64,000 nucleotides of DNA from Oscillospiraceae bacterium. Lineage in GTDB: Bacteria; Bacillota_A; Clostridia; Oscillospirales; Oscillospiraceae. This document shows, piece after piece, positions 18,667 to 26,731 of this stretch. The notes beneath the pieces were generated by a model. It did no database searches and was not told the DNA's origin. It worked only from the letters and a program-made list of their open reading frames with translations. A program made the translations under genes and the position numbers. The stretch covers positions 32,458 through 96,457 of the forward strand of contig JAILOS010000116.1 in assembly GCA_024690695.1 (NCBI GenBank), read 5' to 3'. Within the stretch, counting starts at the first letter, position 1. The number at the start of each line of letters is the position of its first letter.

Positions 18667-19824
18667 TCATCCGCACTGCATCTTGTTGCAATCTGCCGCA
18701 TATACCGACGCCAGCTTTTCCGCTGCATGCCTCCAGGTGAATCCATTTACCATAGCTTTGCGGGCTTGTATGCCCATTTCTGCCCTCGTCTTACCGTCCA
18801 TCAACAGTTCCAGCTTTTTTACCAGTTGTTCGGGGTTCTGATTATCGATCAGGCATCCGGTGACCCCGTCTTCGATCACCTCGTCGATCCCGTTCCCATA
18901 GCAGCCGATCACAGGCAAACCGCAGGCCATGGCCTCCAAGTAGACGCACCCCAGCGCCTCATACCACGAGGGAAGAACAAACACGTCCGACGCCTGCATG
19001 AGCTTTCGTACTTCATCATACGGGATATAGCCGGTGAACTCAACCAAATCACGAATACCCAGATTGACGGCAAGCGTTCTTAATTCATGGTCAAGCGCGC
19101 CGCCGCCCACGATCTTCAGGTCAGCTTGGCAGCCCCGGTCAAGGAGCGACTTTAACGCTCGTAAGGTGAGATCATGGCCTTTCAACGGGATCAGATTGCC
19201 CACCGATATCAGGTGTACTGTTCCGTCAGATTCGTGAGAAACGGGGAAGAATTTTTCTGTATCAACGCCGTTGTAAACCACATGTCCGTGTCCGGACAGA
19301 TTTACCTTTTCAGCAACCCGGTCCAGCACCTTCTGACTCACACCGCAGACTGCAGCCGCCTTTTGAAAAACGTGCTTTGATTGCTCCACGATTTTCCCGA
19401 CATTCGGGGATCCGGCATAGCTTTCCTCCAAAAAGACGTCCAGCCCATGCCCGTGCACGATGAAAGGCTTTCCGTATTTTTTGCCTGCGATCATGGCCGC
19501 CTGGCCGGTGGGAAGCGCGGCGTCAGCGTGGTAAAGATCATACTTATTCAAATCAAAGGCTTGATCCAGCACCGGAAACAGGTTCTTTCCGGTCCTCTGA
19601 AAGTCCCATGCGCCGGGAAGCTTGAAAAAGCGTACATAGCGAATAGGAACGCCCTCATAATCCCAGGTTTTGCAGTCGGGCTCCCGATTGTAAAACGGAA
19701 CCGGTACAGCAACCTCCACATCCACACCAAGCTGCTTCAGTGCCTTAACCTGTTCATGGCAGAAGATCCCCTTCTGAGGAAACGACGGAGTAGGGTACAT
19801 TCCTGTAATATAAAGCACCTTCAT
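18667..19824 (-). CDS. family-4 glycosyltransferase
   Basis: About 385 residues. The first strand MKVLYITGMYPTPSFPQKG and the GT4 site VLPSWYEALGCVYLEAMACG, with HGHGLDVFL and NGVDTEKFFP in between, give a confident retaining GT4 assignment. The start at 19824 has GAGGAG seven bases upstream; the frame is open further but that extension overlaps the deacetylase gene. It most resembles teichuronic/EPS GT4 enzymes of Firmicutes. The donor is unknown. Confidence 0.88.
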   Translation of the reverse strand: MKVLYITGMYPTPSFPQKGIFCHEQVKALKQLGVDVEVAVPVPFYNREPDCKTWDYEGVPIRYVRFFKLPGAWDFQRTGKNLFPVLDQAFDLNKYDLYHADAALPTGQAAMIAGKKYGKPFIVHGHGLDVFLEESYAGSPNVGKIVEQSKHVFQKAAAVCGVSQKVLDRVAEKVNLSGHGHVVYNGVDTEKFFPVSHESDGTVHLISVGNLIPLKGHDLTLRALKSLLDRGCQADLKIVGGGALDHELRTLAVNLGIRDLVEFTGYIPYDEVRKLMQASDVFVLPSWYEALGCVYLEAMACGLPVIGCYGNGIDEVIEDGVTGCLIDNQNPEQLVKKLELLMDGKTRAEMGIQARKAMVNGFTWRHAAEKLASVYAADCNKMQCG

Positions 19825-19835
19825 GTACCGTCTCC

Positions 19836-20576
19836 TCAATACGTATACTCTGTGATACGTGCTCCGCGAAGGTTGCCTGCCATCAGCCGCGCGAGCTGCA
19901 GCGGCCCTTTCCAATCGTAGCGTCCGGAGATTTTGCCCCGGAAGACGTCCAAATTATCGTCTTGTGAGATGCCGATTCTGGGCAGGAGCATCGGCTCCCT
20001 GCCGTTGAGAAGCGCTCGCCCGTAATGTGAGCCCAGTAAATACCGGTAGCGGCCTTCATTTTTCAAACGCTTGAGAGACGCATAATTCCAAACGCCAAAG
20101 GGCATGCAGAAGGCTTGCGGAACAGACCCCAGTTCCTCCCGAAACAGTCTGTCAGAGTCGGCTATTTCTTCAGACAACTGTGCAGCCGACATCGTGCGGA
20201 TATCCGCATGCGTGTGTGTGTGCGCCTGCATCTCAAACTCACCGGAATCGCGCAGCTTTCGCACCATATCCCAATCCATAAAATGACTGTCCTGTCCGAT
20301 ATAGGCAGTAGGAAGATAGATGTTGCTGCGTATGCTATACTCATGCAGTATCGGGGCCGCATTTTCAAACACCGAGCGAAAGCCGTCGTCAAACGATACG
20401 ATCAGCGGCCGTTCTGGCAGCGGTTGTTCCAATTCAGAAAAGAATAACGTCCGGTAGCCGTGTTCGGCAATATACCGCATCTGGCCCTCAAAATGGTCTG
20501 CCGTAATCCTTTGATAGGAAAAGCCGTCTTCTTTTACGACGTTATGATAGTAAATGATCGGAATTCTGGTCATCAT
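19836..20576 (-). CDS. polysaccharide deacetylase (NodB/CE4 domain)
   Basis: 246 residues, a bare CE4 domain. The catalytic SFDDGF is at 61-66 (D63, D64) and the metal-binding HTHTH at 119-123, with MPFG near 160. CE4 enzymes remove N- or O-acetyl groups from amino sugars. No signal peptide or transmembrane helix is seen, so it may act in the cytoplasm on a lipid-linked intermediate, or be exported by an unseen route. It overlaps the GT4 upstream by four bases and is followed within 12 bp by another GT4 gene. Confidence 0.9.
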   Translation of the reverse strand: MMTRIPIIYYHNVVKEDGFSYQRITADHFEGQMRYIAEHGYRTLFFSELEQPLPERPLIVSFDDGFRSVFENAAPILHEYSIRSNIYLPTAYIGQDSHFMDWDMVRKLRDSGEFEMQAHTHTHADIRTMSAAQLSEEIADSDRLFREELGSVPQAFCMPFGVWNYASLKRLKNEGRYRYLLGSHYGRALLNGREPMLLPRIGISQDDNLDVFRGKISGRYDWKGPLQLARLMAGNLRGARITEYTY

Positions 20577-21694
20577 GTATTCCCGCCCTTGCCGAAGATG
20601 TCGCGGTATCCCGTCGACGTCTGTGCCGCTCTTATCTTATCCCGAGCGAGCTGTACCCCATTCGACGCCATTTCAGCAAGGCGCTCACGCGGCAGATCGT
20701 TCAACTGCCGCAGGGCTTCGGCGAGCTGCCTTGCATCAGGCCCGGTGACAATGCCTGCGTTGTATTCCTGAACCGCATGCCACGGTGTCGTGTCGCTGAT
20801 GATCGGTATACAGCCGACGGAAAGCGCTTCAAAAATCACATGGCCGTAGTTTTCGCTTTTGGTAGGTAAAATCAAAACATCATGACGGGAAAGCTCATGC
20901 TGCACTTCATCAGATGGGATATCCCCTCTGTATTCCCACGGAAGCCCCTGCAGCCGGCGCTGGCATTCCCGCCAGTAATCCGGTTCCTGCACCGGGCCGC
21001 ACACCGTAAAGAAGCAGGAAACGCCGGATTGCTTGATGGCCTCGATTGCAAGGAGCAGGCCCTTGTGTTCACAGATGCGCGACAGGAACACCAGACGCAG
21101 GGGCGGCTCATAGCCGCGAGCCGGGCTGCCCGGCACCCGGCTGCGAGGCAGATCCTCGGCGATGATACAGGAAGCGTCCGCGCCGATCACCCGCTTCAGA
21201 TCCGCAGCCTCCAGCTCGGAGGTGACCGACCACGTAATTCCCCGGAACATGCCGGCCGCTTTGCACAAACCGATAAAAAGCTTTTTCTTCAGCGCCTTGC
21301 GCTTCAACGCCGCCTCCGAAAACACGCCCATTGACGCAAGAGCGACCGGAATCGTAATTTTCCCCCGGCGGCGAAGCCAAAGCGTTTTGTATCCGTAATC
21401 GTCGAAGAAGCTGGACAGATAAATCAAATCCATCCCTTTTGACAACTGCAGGATCAGTTCGTCAGTAAATCCGCCCGGCGCCATATACCAGACTTTGGCC
21501 TTGCCGACGCGGTTCCACTCGCCCATCCGTATTCCCGGATAAGGCTCTGTGTCGCCGTGATCCCTGTCCAGACAGGCAATATGAAAATCATACTCATCGC
21601 CAAGGGCTTCCGTCACGTTTGCAATCGTCCGCAGCGGGCCGCCGTCCTTATGTCCGGGGAGATAGCGCCCCATGAGAATCAGAATCTGTTTCAT
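20573..21694 (-). CDS. family-4 glycosyltransferase
   Basis: 373 residues. The C-terminal GT4 motif is LPTKSENYGHVIFEALSVG, followed by IPIISDTTPW. The middle segment LRLVFLSRICEHKGLLLAI is the usual second-domain entry strand. It is translationally coupled at both ends by four-base ATGA overlaps, one with the GT2 gene upstream and one with the deacetylase downstream. The donor is unknown. Confidence 0.87.
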   Translation of the reverse strand: MKQILILMGRYLPGHKDGGPLRTIANVTEALGDEYDFHIACLDRDHGDTEPYPGIRMGEWNRVGKAKVWYMAPGGFTDELILQLSKGMDLIYLSSFFDDYGYKTLWLRRRGKITIPVALASMGVFSEAALKRKALKKKLFIGLCKAAGMFRGITWSVTSELEAADLKRVIGADASCIIAEDLPRSRVPGSPARGYEPPLRLVFLSRICEHKGLLLAIEAIKQSGVSCFFTVCGPVQEPDYWRECQRRLQGLPWEYRGDIPSDEVQHELSRHDVLILPTKSENYGHVIFEALSVGCIPIISDTTPWHAVQEYNAGIVTGPDARQLAEALRQLNDLPRERLAEMASNGVQLARDKIRAAQTSTGYRDIFGKGGNT

Positions 21695-22488
21695 GTTCCG
21701 TGTTCTCTTTCATATATCTTCGCGTCTACCAGAAATCTGTACCAGTAGGCTTGAAGGTAGATGAAGATTTTTCCTTCATATCCGTCCAGAAAACCAAGCT
21801 GGAAGTAATAGCGATACCAAAAATACAACCGGGCCCGCAGAAACAGCGGCAGACGGTAATATAAACTTCTTTTTTTCTGCTGCGCCGTAACGGGATTCCC
21901 CTCGTTGTGAAGCCGGTCAAGCAGCAGAAGCTCCCGGTTGCTGTAGCCAATATGCTTTTGGAGCCATTCATCCAATCCCTTATAATCGTAATGGATCAGA
22001 TCGCCCTCCAGCCGCTCGACCCTTCCGTTGACAGCGATGCGTTCGTCCATCTCTCCTTCGCAGCGGCCTGCGCCATACCGAAACAGGCGAAGAAAATAGG
22101 GCTTATGCGTACCGGCGTGTCGTATCCACTTCTTCATGAAGTACACTCGCCACCGCATCTCAAATCCAGCAGCGTCTGTCTGATCGATCCGCCTGCGGAT
22201 TTCTTCCGCCAGCTCGGGCGATATCCGCTCGTCGGCATCCAGCCGGAAAACCCATTGCGTCTGAATATTGCAATGATCCAGGGCCCAGTTGAACTGGGCG
22301 GCATGGCCCGGCCATTCATGGAAAAACACCTCTGCGCCATGTTGTTCGGCCAGCGCTGCCGTGCTGTCTGTGCTGCCGCTGTCAATCACAAGAATCCTTT
22401 CAGAAATCTGTGCTGCGGACCGAATGGCGGCGGCAATGTTCTTTTCTTCGTTTCCGGTGAGGATGATCGTTGTTATCGAAAGTGCCAT
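21691..22488 (-). CDS. family-2 glycosyltransferase (WaaE/KdtX-like)
   Basis: About 265 residues. GT-A signatures: ITTIILTGNEEKNI at the start, ILVIDSGSTDSTAALAEQ, and FRLDADERIS carrying the DxD. The C-terminal part has the hydrophobic, aromatic stretch typical of WaaE-like GT2 enzymes that sit on the membrane. The ATG at 22488, preceded by AAGGAAAG, is chosen; it overlaps the upstream acyltransferase by 16 bases. It should form a beta-type linkage in the repeat. Confidence 0.87.
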   Translation of the reverse strand: MALSITTIILTGNEEKNIAAAIRSAAQISERILVIDSGSTDSTAALAEQHGAEVFFHEWPGHAAQFNWALDHCNIQTQWVFRLDADERISPELAEEIRRRIDQTDAAGFEMRWRVYFMKKWIRHAGTHKPYFLRLFRYGAGRCEGEMDERIAVNGRVERLEGDLIHYDYKGLDEWLQKHIGYSNRELLLLDRLHNEGNPVTAQQKKRSLYYRLPLFLRARLYFWYRYYFQLGFLDGYEGKIFIYLQAYWYRFLVDAKIYEREHGT

Positions 22489-23516
22489 TTTTCTTTCCTT
22501 ATCATCTGTTTTGAAAGCAAATACAAACTGATCGCGCAAAATGATGTGCAAAAAACGAATCGAATCAATCCAATAATTGAACCTTCCACACTAAACCGAT
22601 TAACAAAATATCGTTGCGCAATATAGATTTCATAGCTTATTAGACCAATATATTTCATTGCAGTAGTTTGCAGAAATCTGCAAGCATAAATGATCCATAA
22701 GAGGCCAAGAGCACACGGCATACAGGTGAAAGAAGCCAAGAAATTGTATAAAAGATCAGAGGAATTGAGCTCGCCAAATTTTGGAATATGAATGGCAAAA
22801 TATATAAGTACTCCTCCGAAAGTTAATCCCATCGTCAGCCCAGCGAGTTTCTTTGGGTGATGATTTATGTACTCCCTTACCTTTCCAATGTTCTGTGCAA
22901 GTATTATGCCAAGCAGAAAACAAACAATCTGTCTCGGTTCCAAAAAGGGGGTCTCGTCGACCCAAAGCGTTGATTTAAGGACAAACCAGCAAAAAAACAA
23001 CACGAAAAGCCAGATATTTCGGCGTAGCTTGTCATTATATAAATATATATATGAAACAACGTAAAACAGCAGATAACAAACAAAGATGAATCTAAAAAAC
23101 CAAAGAAAAGGAAATATTTCTTTTATCAGAGTAAAGTTCAAGACTGCTCTGTATATACTGACGTTTCTTTTTGTAACGATGATTGCTAACAGATCGCACA
23201 ATGCGAAAGGGAGATATACCCGCTCCAGCCTTTTCTTCCAAAAACCCTCCAATTTGTTCTTTTGAAATGATGCTTCGATCCCAAAACCAGACAATATTAT
23301 AAAGATCGAAACGCCGACTCCTGACGGAAATTCAACGCCGTTGATTCCTAAATATGCAGCCACATGGGACCATATAACAGCCACTGCTGCGTACCCTTTT
23401 ACTTGTTCGCAGTGTTCTCGATCCAAGAACACAAATCTAACGGGTCGTCCTATAGCGATAAGTGAGACGCCCCAAGAAAGAACAAGAAATATGGAGAATG
23501 TCAACAGCACCGTCAT
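22473..23516 (-). CDS. acyltransferase family 3 membrane protein
   Basis: 347 residues and about 10 transmembrane helices. After a first helix the acyltransferase motif appears as DREHCEQVKGYAAVAVIWSHVAAYLG with the conserved His, then FPSGVGVSIFIILSGFG. It probably O-acetylates the EPS. The gene is clearly more AT-rich than its neighbours and has four-base overlaps with the flanking WbuB-like gene. Same family as 14273-15259 but low visible similarity, so a different position on the glycan is likely. Confidence 0.84.
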   Translation of the reverse strand: MTVLLTFSIFLVLSWGVSLIAIGRPVRFVFLDREHCEQVKGYAAVAVIWSHVAAYLGINGVEFPSGVGVSIFIILSGFGIEASFQKNKLEGFWKKRLERVYLPFALCDLLAIIVTKRNVSIYRAVLNFTLIKEIFPFLWFFRFIFVCYLLFYVVSYIYLYNDKLRRNIWLFVLFFCWFVLKSTLWVDETPFLEPRQIVCFLLGIILAQNIGKVREYINHHPKKLAGLTMGLTFGGVLIYFAIHIPKFGELNSSDLLYNFLASFTCMPCALGLLWIIYACRFLQTTAMKYIGLISYEIYIAQRYFVNRFSVEGSIIGLIRFVFCTSFCAISLYLLSKQMIRKEKWHFR

Positions 23517-24694
23517 AAAACCGCTCGCATTTCTTTCTCAAGTTTTTCCATGAACTGCACACGCTGGAAATGCGTTGTATAATAAGCCCTGGCGTTTTTC
23601 CCCAGGCTTGCTTTATCGGCGCTGTTCACGAACAAACGGATATTCTCTGCCAGCGCTTCTGCATCCTCCGCCGGGCCGCAGAACCCACATTTCGCTTCCC
23701 GAACAACATCTGCCGTCTCTCCGTTGATTGCGCCGATAATTGGTCTCCCCGCCGCCATATAGGATTGAACCTTTCCCGGAAGCGTCAGACTCAATACCGG
23801 GTCTGCCCGGAGCGTCACCAGCATGGCGTCCGCGTTCTGATAAAACGCCCTCATCTCCTCCAGCGGACGGCGTCCAAAGAAGCAGACATTGGTGAGCCCG
23901 TGATCCGCGGCTATCTGCTGCAGCCGCGTCAGCTCCGTCCCCCCGCCGGCAATCTGGAAAAGCACCGGCTGATTTTTAAGTCTTTCCGCTGCGTCAAGCA
24001 CCGTATCCAGGCTCTGCGCTTTTCCTATATTCCCCGCAAACAAAAGCCGGCACGTTCCGTCAAAACCTCTGGGCTCGATCCCGTCAAAAACCGTTTCCGC
24101 ATACTGCGGCAGGTACTCTGCCTTCTCTCGGGGCACGCCATGCTCTTTCTCAAGATGTGTCAAAAAAGATCGGCTGGTAACCAAAATGCGATCCATCCGT
24201 CGATATATGCTGCCGGAAATCAAATGAAACGCTCGATAAATCAGCGATCCCTTTCGCACGCCGCCTGCCATCAGGCTTTCCGGCCAAAGGTCCAGGCAGT
24301 ACAGAACCGCCGGTTTTTTCCATTTTCTTTGATATACCATCCCCGGCCACGCCATCATAACAGGAGAGAGCTGGTTGATAAATACCAGATCATAATCGGA
24401 AGGAAGCCGTTTAACGTAGCGCGCGGCAGAAAGCGGATAGCTGAAATAATTCAGGAAACGGTGCAGAGAATCTGTGCCTCTCGGGACGATCGGGCAGCGA
24501 TGAACCTTCACGCCGCGGATCGTCTCATCCGTTTTATCCCGGTCTTCATAGCCCGGATAGATTTCTCCCTCCGGATAGTTCGGTCGGCCCGTTACAACCT
24601 GTACCTCGTGGCCGCGCAGCGTCAATTCTTCACAAAGGTCTGAAACCCGAAGCGGTTCCGGATAATAGTATTGGCAAACAACCAGGATTTTCAT
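23513..24694 (-). CDS. wbuB: WbuB-like glycosyltransferase, probable FucNAc transferase
   Basis: 393 residues. The N-terminus MKILVVCQYYYPEPLRVSDL and VVTGRPNYPEGEIYPGY are characteristic of WbuB/Cap5L-type GT4 enzymes; YCLDLWPESL and LFAGNIGKAQSLDTVL follow. Family members attach N-acetyl-L-fucosamine as an early sugar. This fits capE/capF at the other end of the operon, which make its donor, and the position beside the priming transferase genes, which suggests it adds the second sugar of the repeat. Confidence 0.85.
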   Translation of the reverse strand: MKILVVCQYYYPEPLRVSDLCEELTLRGHEVQVVTGRPNYPEGEIYPGYEDRDKTDETIRGVKVHRCPIVPRGTDSLHRFLNYFSYPLSAARYVKRLPSDYDLVFINQLSPVMMAWPGMVYQRKWKKPAVLYCLDLWPESLMAGGVRKGSLIYRAFHLISGSIYRRMDRILVTSRSFLTHLEKEHGVPREKAEYLPQYAETVFDGIEPRGFDGTCRLLFAGNIGKAQSLDTVLDAAERLKNQPVLFQIAGGGTELTRLQQIAADHGLTNVCFFGRRPLEEMRAFYQNADAMLVTLRADPVLSLTLPGKVQSYMAAGRPIIGAINGETADVVREAKCGFCGPAEDAEALAENIRLFVNSADKASLGKNARAYYTTHFQRVQFMEKLEKEMRAVL

Positions 24695-25614
24695 CTTTTC
24701 TTCTGCCTTTGATACTCCTCGATTTCCTCAGCGATCCCTGCTTCAAAAGAGCGCGGAGCATAGGAAAACGCAGCCGAAGCTTCCTGATGCGGAAACGCGC
24801 GGGATTCGCAGAGCCGCTGGACTTTTTCCCGATAGTCAATTCTTTTGAACGACAGAAGAAAGACGGCCCATGCTCCCAGATACGCAATCCAAAACGGACA
24901 GCTGACAAAATGAACTTTTTTCCCGAGCTTCTCCCCAATAATTTCAAACATCTGCCTAAGCTGGATCGGCGCCAGTCCGGAAAGGATAAAGTCTCGTCCG
25001 GCTGTTTCCTCCTCGTGCATAAGGACATCGTAATAAGCTTTCCCAAGATCCTGATAGTGGACGGGTTGGAGATCGTAACGGGCTCCGTTTATAACAGGCA
25101 TAATCGGAAGCTTATCAACCATTTTTATAAACTGTACGATGTTCTGATCCGAAGTGTTGCCATAGATCATCGTCGGTCGGAGAATCGTCAGCAATATATG
25201 ATGCTCTCTGCATGCGGAATAAACGAAGGAATCAATATGCCGGTATTCTTCTCCTGCCTGTTTATACTTTGAATAAATGCCCGTTGTATGTACCAGTATG
25301 ATCCGTCTTACGCCGCAGGCTGCGGCTGCTGTGACGATCTCTCTCGACCAATGGATGCCCGCGACATGAACCAGCGTATCGGCATCGTTCAATGCGGTTC
25401 TGAGAAAGGCCGGGTCCTCCAGACTGCCTCGAAAAACGGAGACGCCGGAAATCAATTGTTCCAGCCGATTCGTGTCTGAAGACTGACGCACAACTGCGCG
25501 GATACCGTCCGGGAACTGTTCTGAGACAGTATCGAAGTGTGCGCTGAGTTGCTCTGCAAAAGCGCCGCCGGATTTCCTTCCCGTAGCGCCGGTAATAACC
25601 AAAACTTTGCTCAT
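24691..25614 (-). CDS. NAD(P)-dependent sugar reductase/epimerase (extended SDR)
   Basis: 307 residues with a Rossmann start VLVITGATGRKSGG and a catalytic YxxxK in TGIYSKYK. It resembles atypical SDR sugar reductases of the WbpV/WreQ type. Lying directly next to the priming transferase and with a membrane 4,6-dehydratase upstream, it may reduce the 4-keto sugar to QuiNAc, either as UDP-sugar (WbpV) or after transfer to the lipid (WreQ). A hydrophobic segment near 225-245 (CPFWIAYLGAWAVFLLS) would suit a membrane-linked substrate. Coupled to wbuB by a four-base overlap. Confidence 0.65.
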   Translation of the reverse strand: MSKVLVITGATGRKSGGAFAEQLSAHFDTVSEQFPDGIRAVVRQSSDTNRLEQLISGVSVFRGSLEDPAFLRTALNDADTLVHVAGIHWSREIVTAAAACGVRRIILVHTTGIYSKYKQAGEEYRHIDSFVYSACREHHILLTILRPTMIYGNTSDQNIVQFIKMVDKLPIMPVINGARYDLQPVHYQDLGKAYYDVLMHEEETAGRDFILSGLAPIQLRQMFEIIGEKLGKKVHFVSCPFWIAYLGAWAVFLLSFKRIDYREKVQRLCESRAFPHQEASAAFSYAPRSFEAGIAEEIEEYQRQKKR

Positions 25615-25626
25615 GGTGTTACCGCC

Positions 25627-26247
25627 TTACTGATTCAGGCTCCCTGTTCCGCCCTCAGTCACGCCTTCAGATCTGAGAACAGACGTTATGGTTCGCAAAA
25701 AGCACTTGCAGTCAAACAAAAGGGCTCTCATTCCGCCCTGCCGCACAACAGCCGCATACTCTCCGTCCAGCCTTGCCTTATCCACGATCTCAAGCTCATC
25801 ACGTCCATTTACCTGTGCCCAGCCGGTGAGTCCCGGGACCAGATCGTTGGCGCCGTATTTATCTCGCTCCTCGATCAGATCATCCTGATTCCACAAGGCC
25901 GGTCTTGGGCCAATAATGCTCATTTTTCCCCGAAAAATATCCCACAGCTGTGGAAGCTCGTCCAGACTGCTTCTGCGCAGAAAACCCCCTATTCTGGTGA
26001 TGTACTGATCCGGGTTTTTCAGCAAATGCGTCGGCATGTCATGCGGCGTCGACATCTTCATGGTCCGGAATTTATGCAGCTGAAAATAGCTTTTTCCTTT
26101 TCCGACACGTCTCTGGGTAAACATCGCCGGGCCGGGATCGTCTGCTTTGATCAGCATGGCGATCGCCAGCATGGGAAGCGCAAGCACAATCAGTGCAAGA
26201 CCGGAGAGCAGAACGTCAAGAAATCTCTTTATATATCGTATGTACAT
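25627..26247 (-). CDS. priming phosphoglycosyl transferase (monotopic, PglC/WcaJ type)
   Basis: 206 residues, the length of the small monotopic phosphoglycosyl transferases. A re-entrant hydrophobic segment at 9-32 is followed by DDPGPAMFTQRRVGK, FQLHKFRTMK, the catalytic Asp-Glu in SSLDELPQLWDIFRGKMSIIGPRP, and PGLTGWAQVNGRDEL. It starts the repeat unit by moving a sugar phosphate to undecaprenyl phosphate. It is the first gene after the candidate promoter, so it opens the biosynthetic operon. The ribosome site is weak. The primed sugar is probably a 2,4-substituted or 4-keto/QuiNAc type, by analogy with adjacent genes. Confidence 0.92.
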   Translation of the reverse strand: MYIRYIKRFLDVLLSGLALIVLALPMLAIAMLIKADDPGPAMFTQRRVGKGKSYFQLHKFRTMKMSTPHDMPTHLLKNPDQYITRIGGFLRRSSLDELPQLWDIFRGKMSIIGPRPALWNQDDLIEERDKYGANDLVPGLTGWAQVNGRDELEIVDKARLDGEYAAVVRQGGMRALLFDCKCFLRTITSVLRSEGVTEGGTGSLNQ

Positions 26248-26439
26248 ATTCTTTCATCTTTCAGCAAAAAACATTTTCGGAGCAGCCTGCCGCGGCAAGC
26301 CTTGCTTTGAACTCCGCAGATGATCTTTCCGGGCGTTCTATGCAACGGCCAGACCATGCGCAGCTATATGCGAGCACATGCTGGCGCTTTGCCCTTCTCG
26401 ATTCTCGCAGGCGCCAAATGTGTATAACACATCTACATT
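26248..26439 (-). other. 5' leader of the EPS operon
   Basis: About 190 bases between the candidate promoter and the first gene, with no credible ORF. Two possible structures are visible on the minus strand: a TGGCGC/GCGCCA pair near 26384-26420, and a GC-rich GCTTGC/GCAGGC hairpin near 26285-26305 followed at a distance by TTTTTT. The hairpin and T run are too far apart for a normal terminator, but the length and structure would allow attenuation or antitermination control. Confidence 0.3.
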
Positions 26440-26468
26440 AATATATCATGACGCACTTCGAATTACAA
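26440..26468 (-). promoter_or_regulatory. candidate sigma-70 promoter for the EPS operon
   Basis: On the minus strand TTGTAA (26468-26463) and TATATT (26445-26440) are separated by exactly 17 bases, and the surrounding DNA is AT-rich relative to the flanks. This would start transcription near 26433, about 186 bases before the priming transferase gene. It is the only intergenic region over 300 bases in the window. Confidence 0.45.
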
Positions 26469-26597
26469 GGTTAAAATGCGCCAAAGGATCGGCCAAAGAA
26501 ATCCAGAGAAGCCACATATGATCACGAGCTCCAAAGCCCGGTTATACAAGGATTTCCTGCTCTTCGTGACTTCGTTTTTCAGGTTCTATAATAAATG

Positions 26598-26635
26598 TTG
26601 GGTGCAGCGGAGCCGGGAGGCTTCGCTGCACCCAA
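26598..26635. repeat. inverted repeat, 12-bp perfect stem extending to about 17 bp
   Basis: TTGGGTGCAGCG at 26598-26609 pairs perfectly with 26624-26635; five further inner pairs (one G-T) close a GGGA loop at 26615-26618. It lies between the end of the dehydratase unit and the EPS promoter. No T tract follows on either strand, so it may be a weak terminator, an RNA-end stabiliser or a protein site. Confidence 0.5.
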
Positions 26636-26662
26636 TGTATATTATTGAGTCAAAATGAATAC

Positions 26663-26714
26663 CCCTCTCTGCTGATTCCGGCAGGCAGCTGTCTGCCGGA
26701 ATCAGCAGAGAGGG
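26663..26714 (-). terminator. 22-bp perfect hairpin ending the regulatory/attachment operon
   Basis: CCCTCTCTGCTGATTCCGGC starts the left arm (26663-26684) and the right arm (26693-26714) is its exact complement over 22 bases, with an eight-base loop. It begins 18 bases after the dehydratase stop codon and is followed on the minus strand by GGTATTCATTTTG, a T-rich but not continuous T tract. Position and stability favour a transcription terminator. Confidence 0.65.
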
Positions 26715-26731
26715 ATCGTTTCGCGCGAGCA

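Noticed and set aside
18667..19914. Longer GT4 start at 19914
   Set aside because: The extra 30 residues are not GT-like and overlap the deacetylase gene; ATG 19824 follows GAGGAG.
26640..26660. TTGACT on the minus strand near 26652 as a second promoter
   Set aside because: No acceptable -10 sequence lies 16-18 bases downstream; the TATACA nearby is too close.
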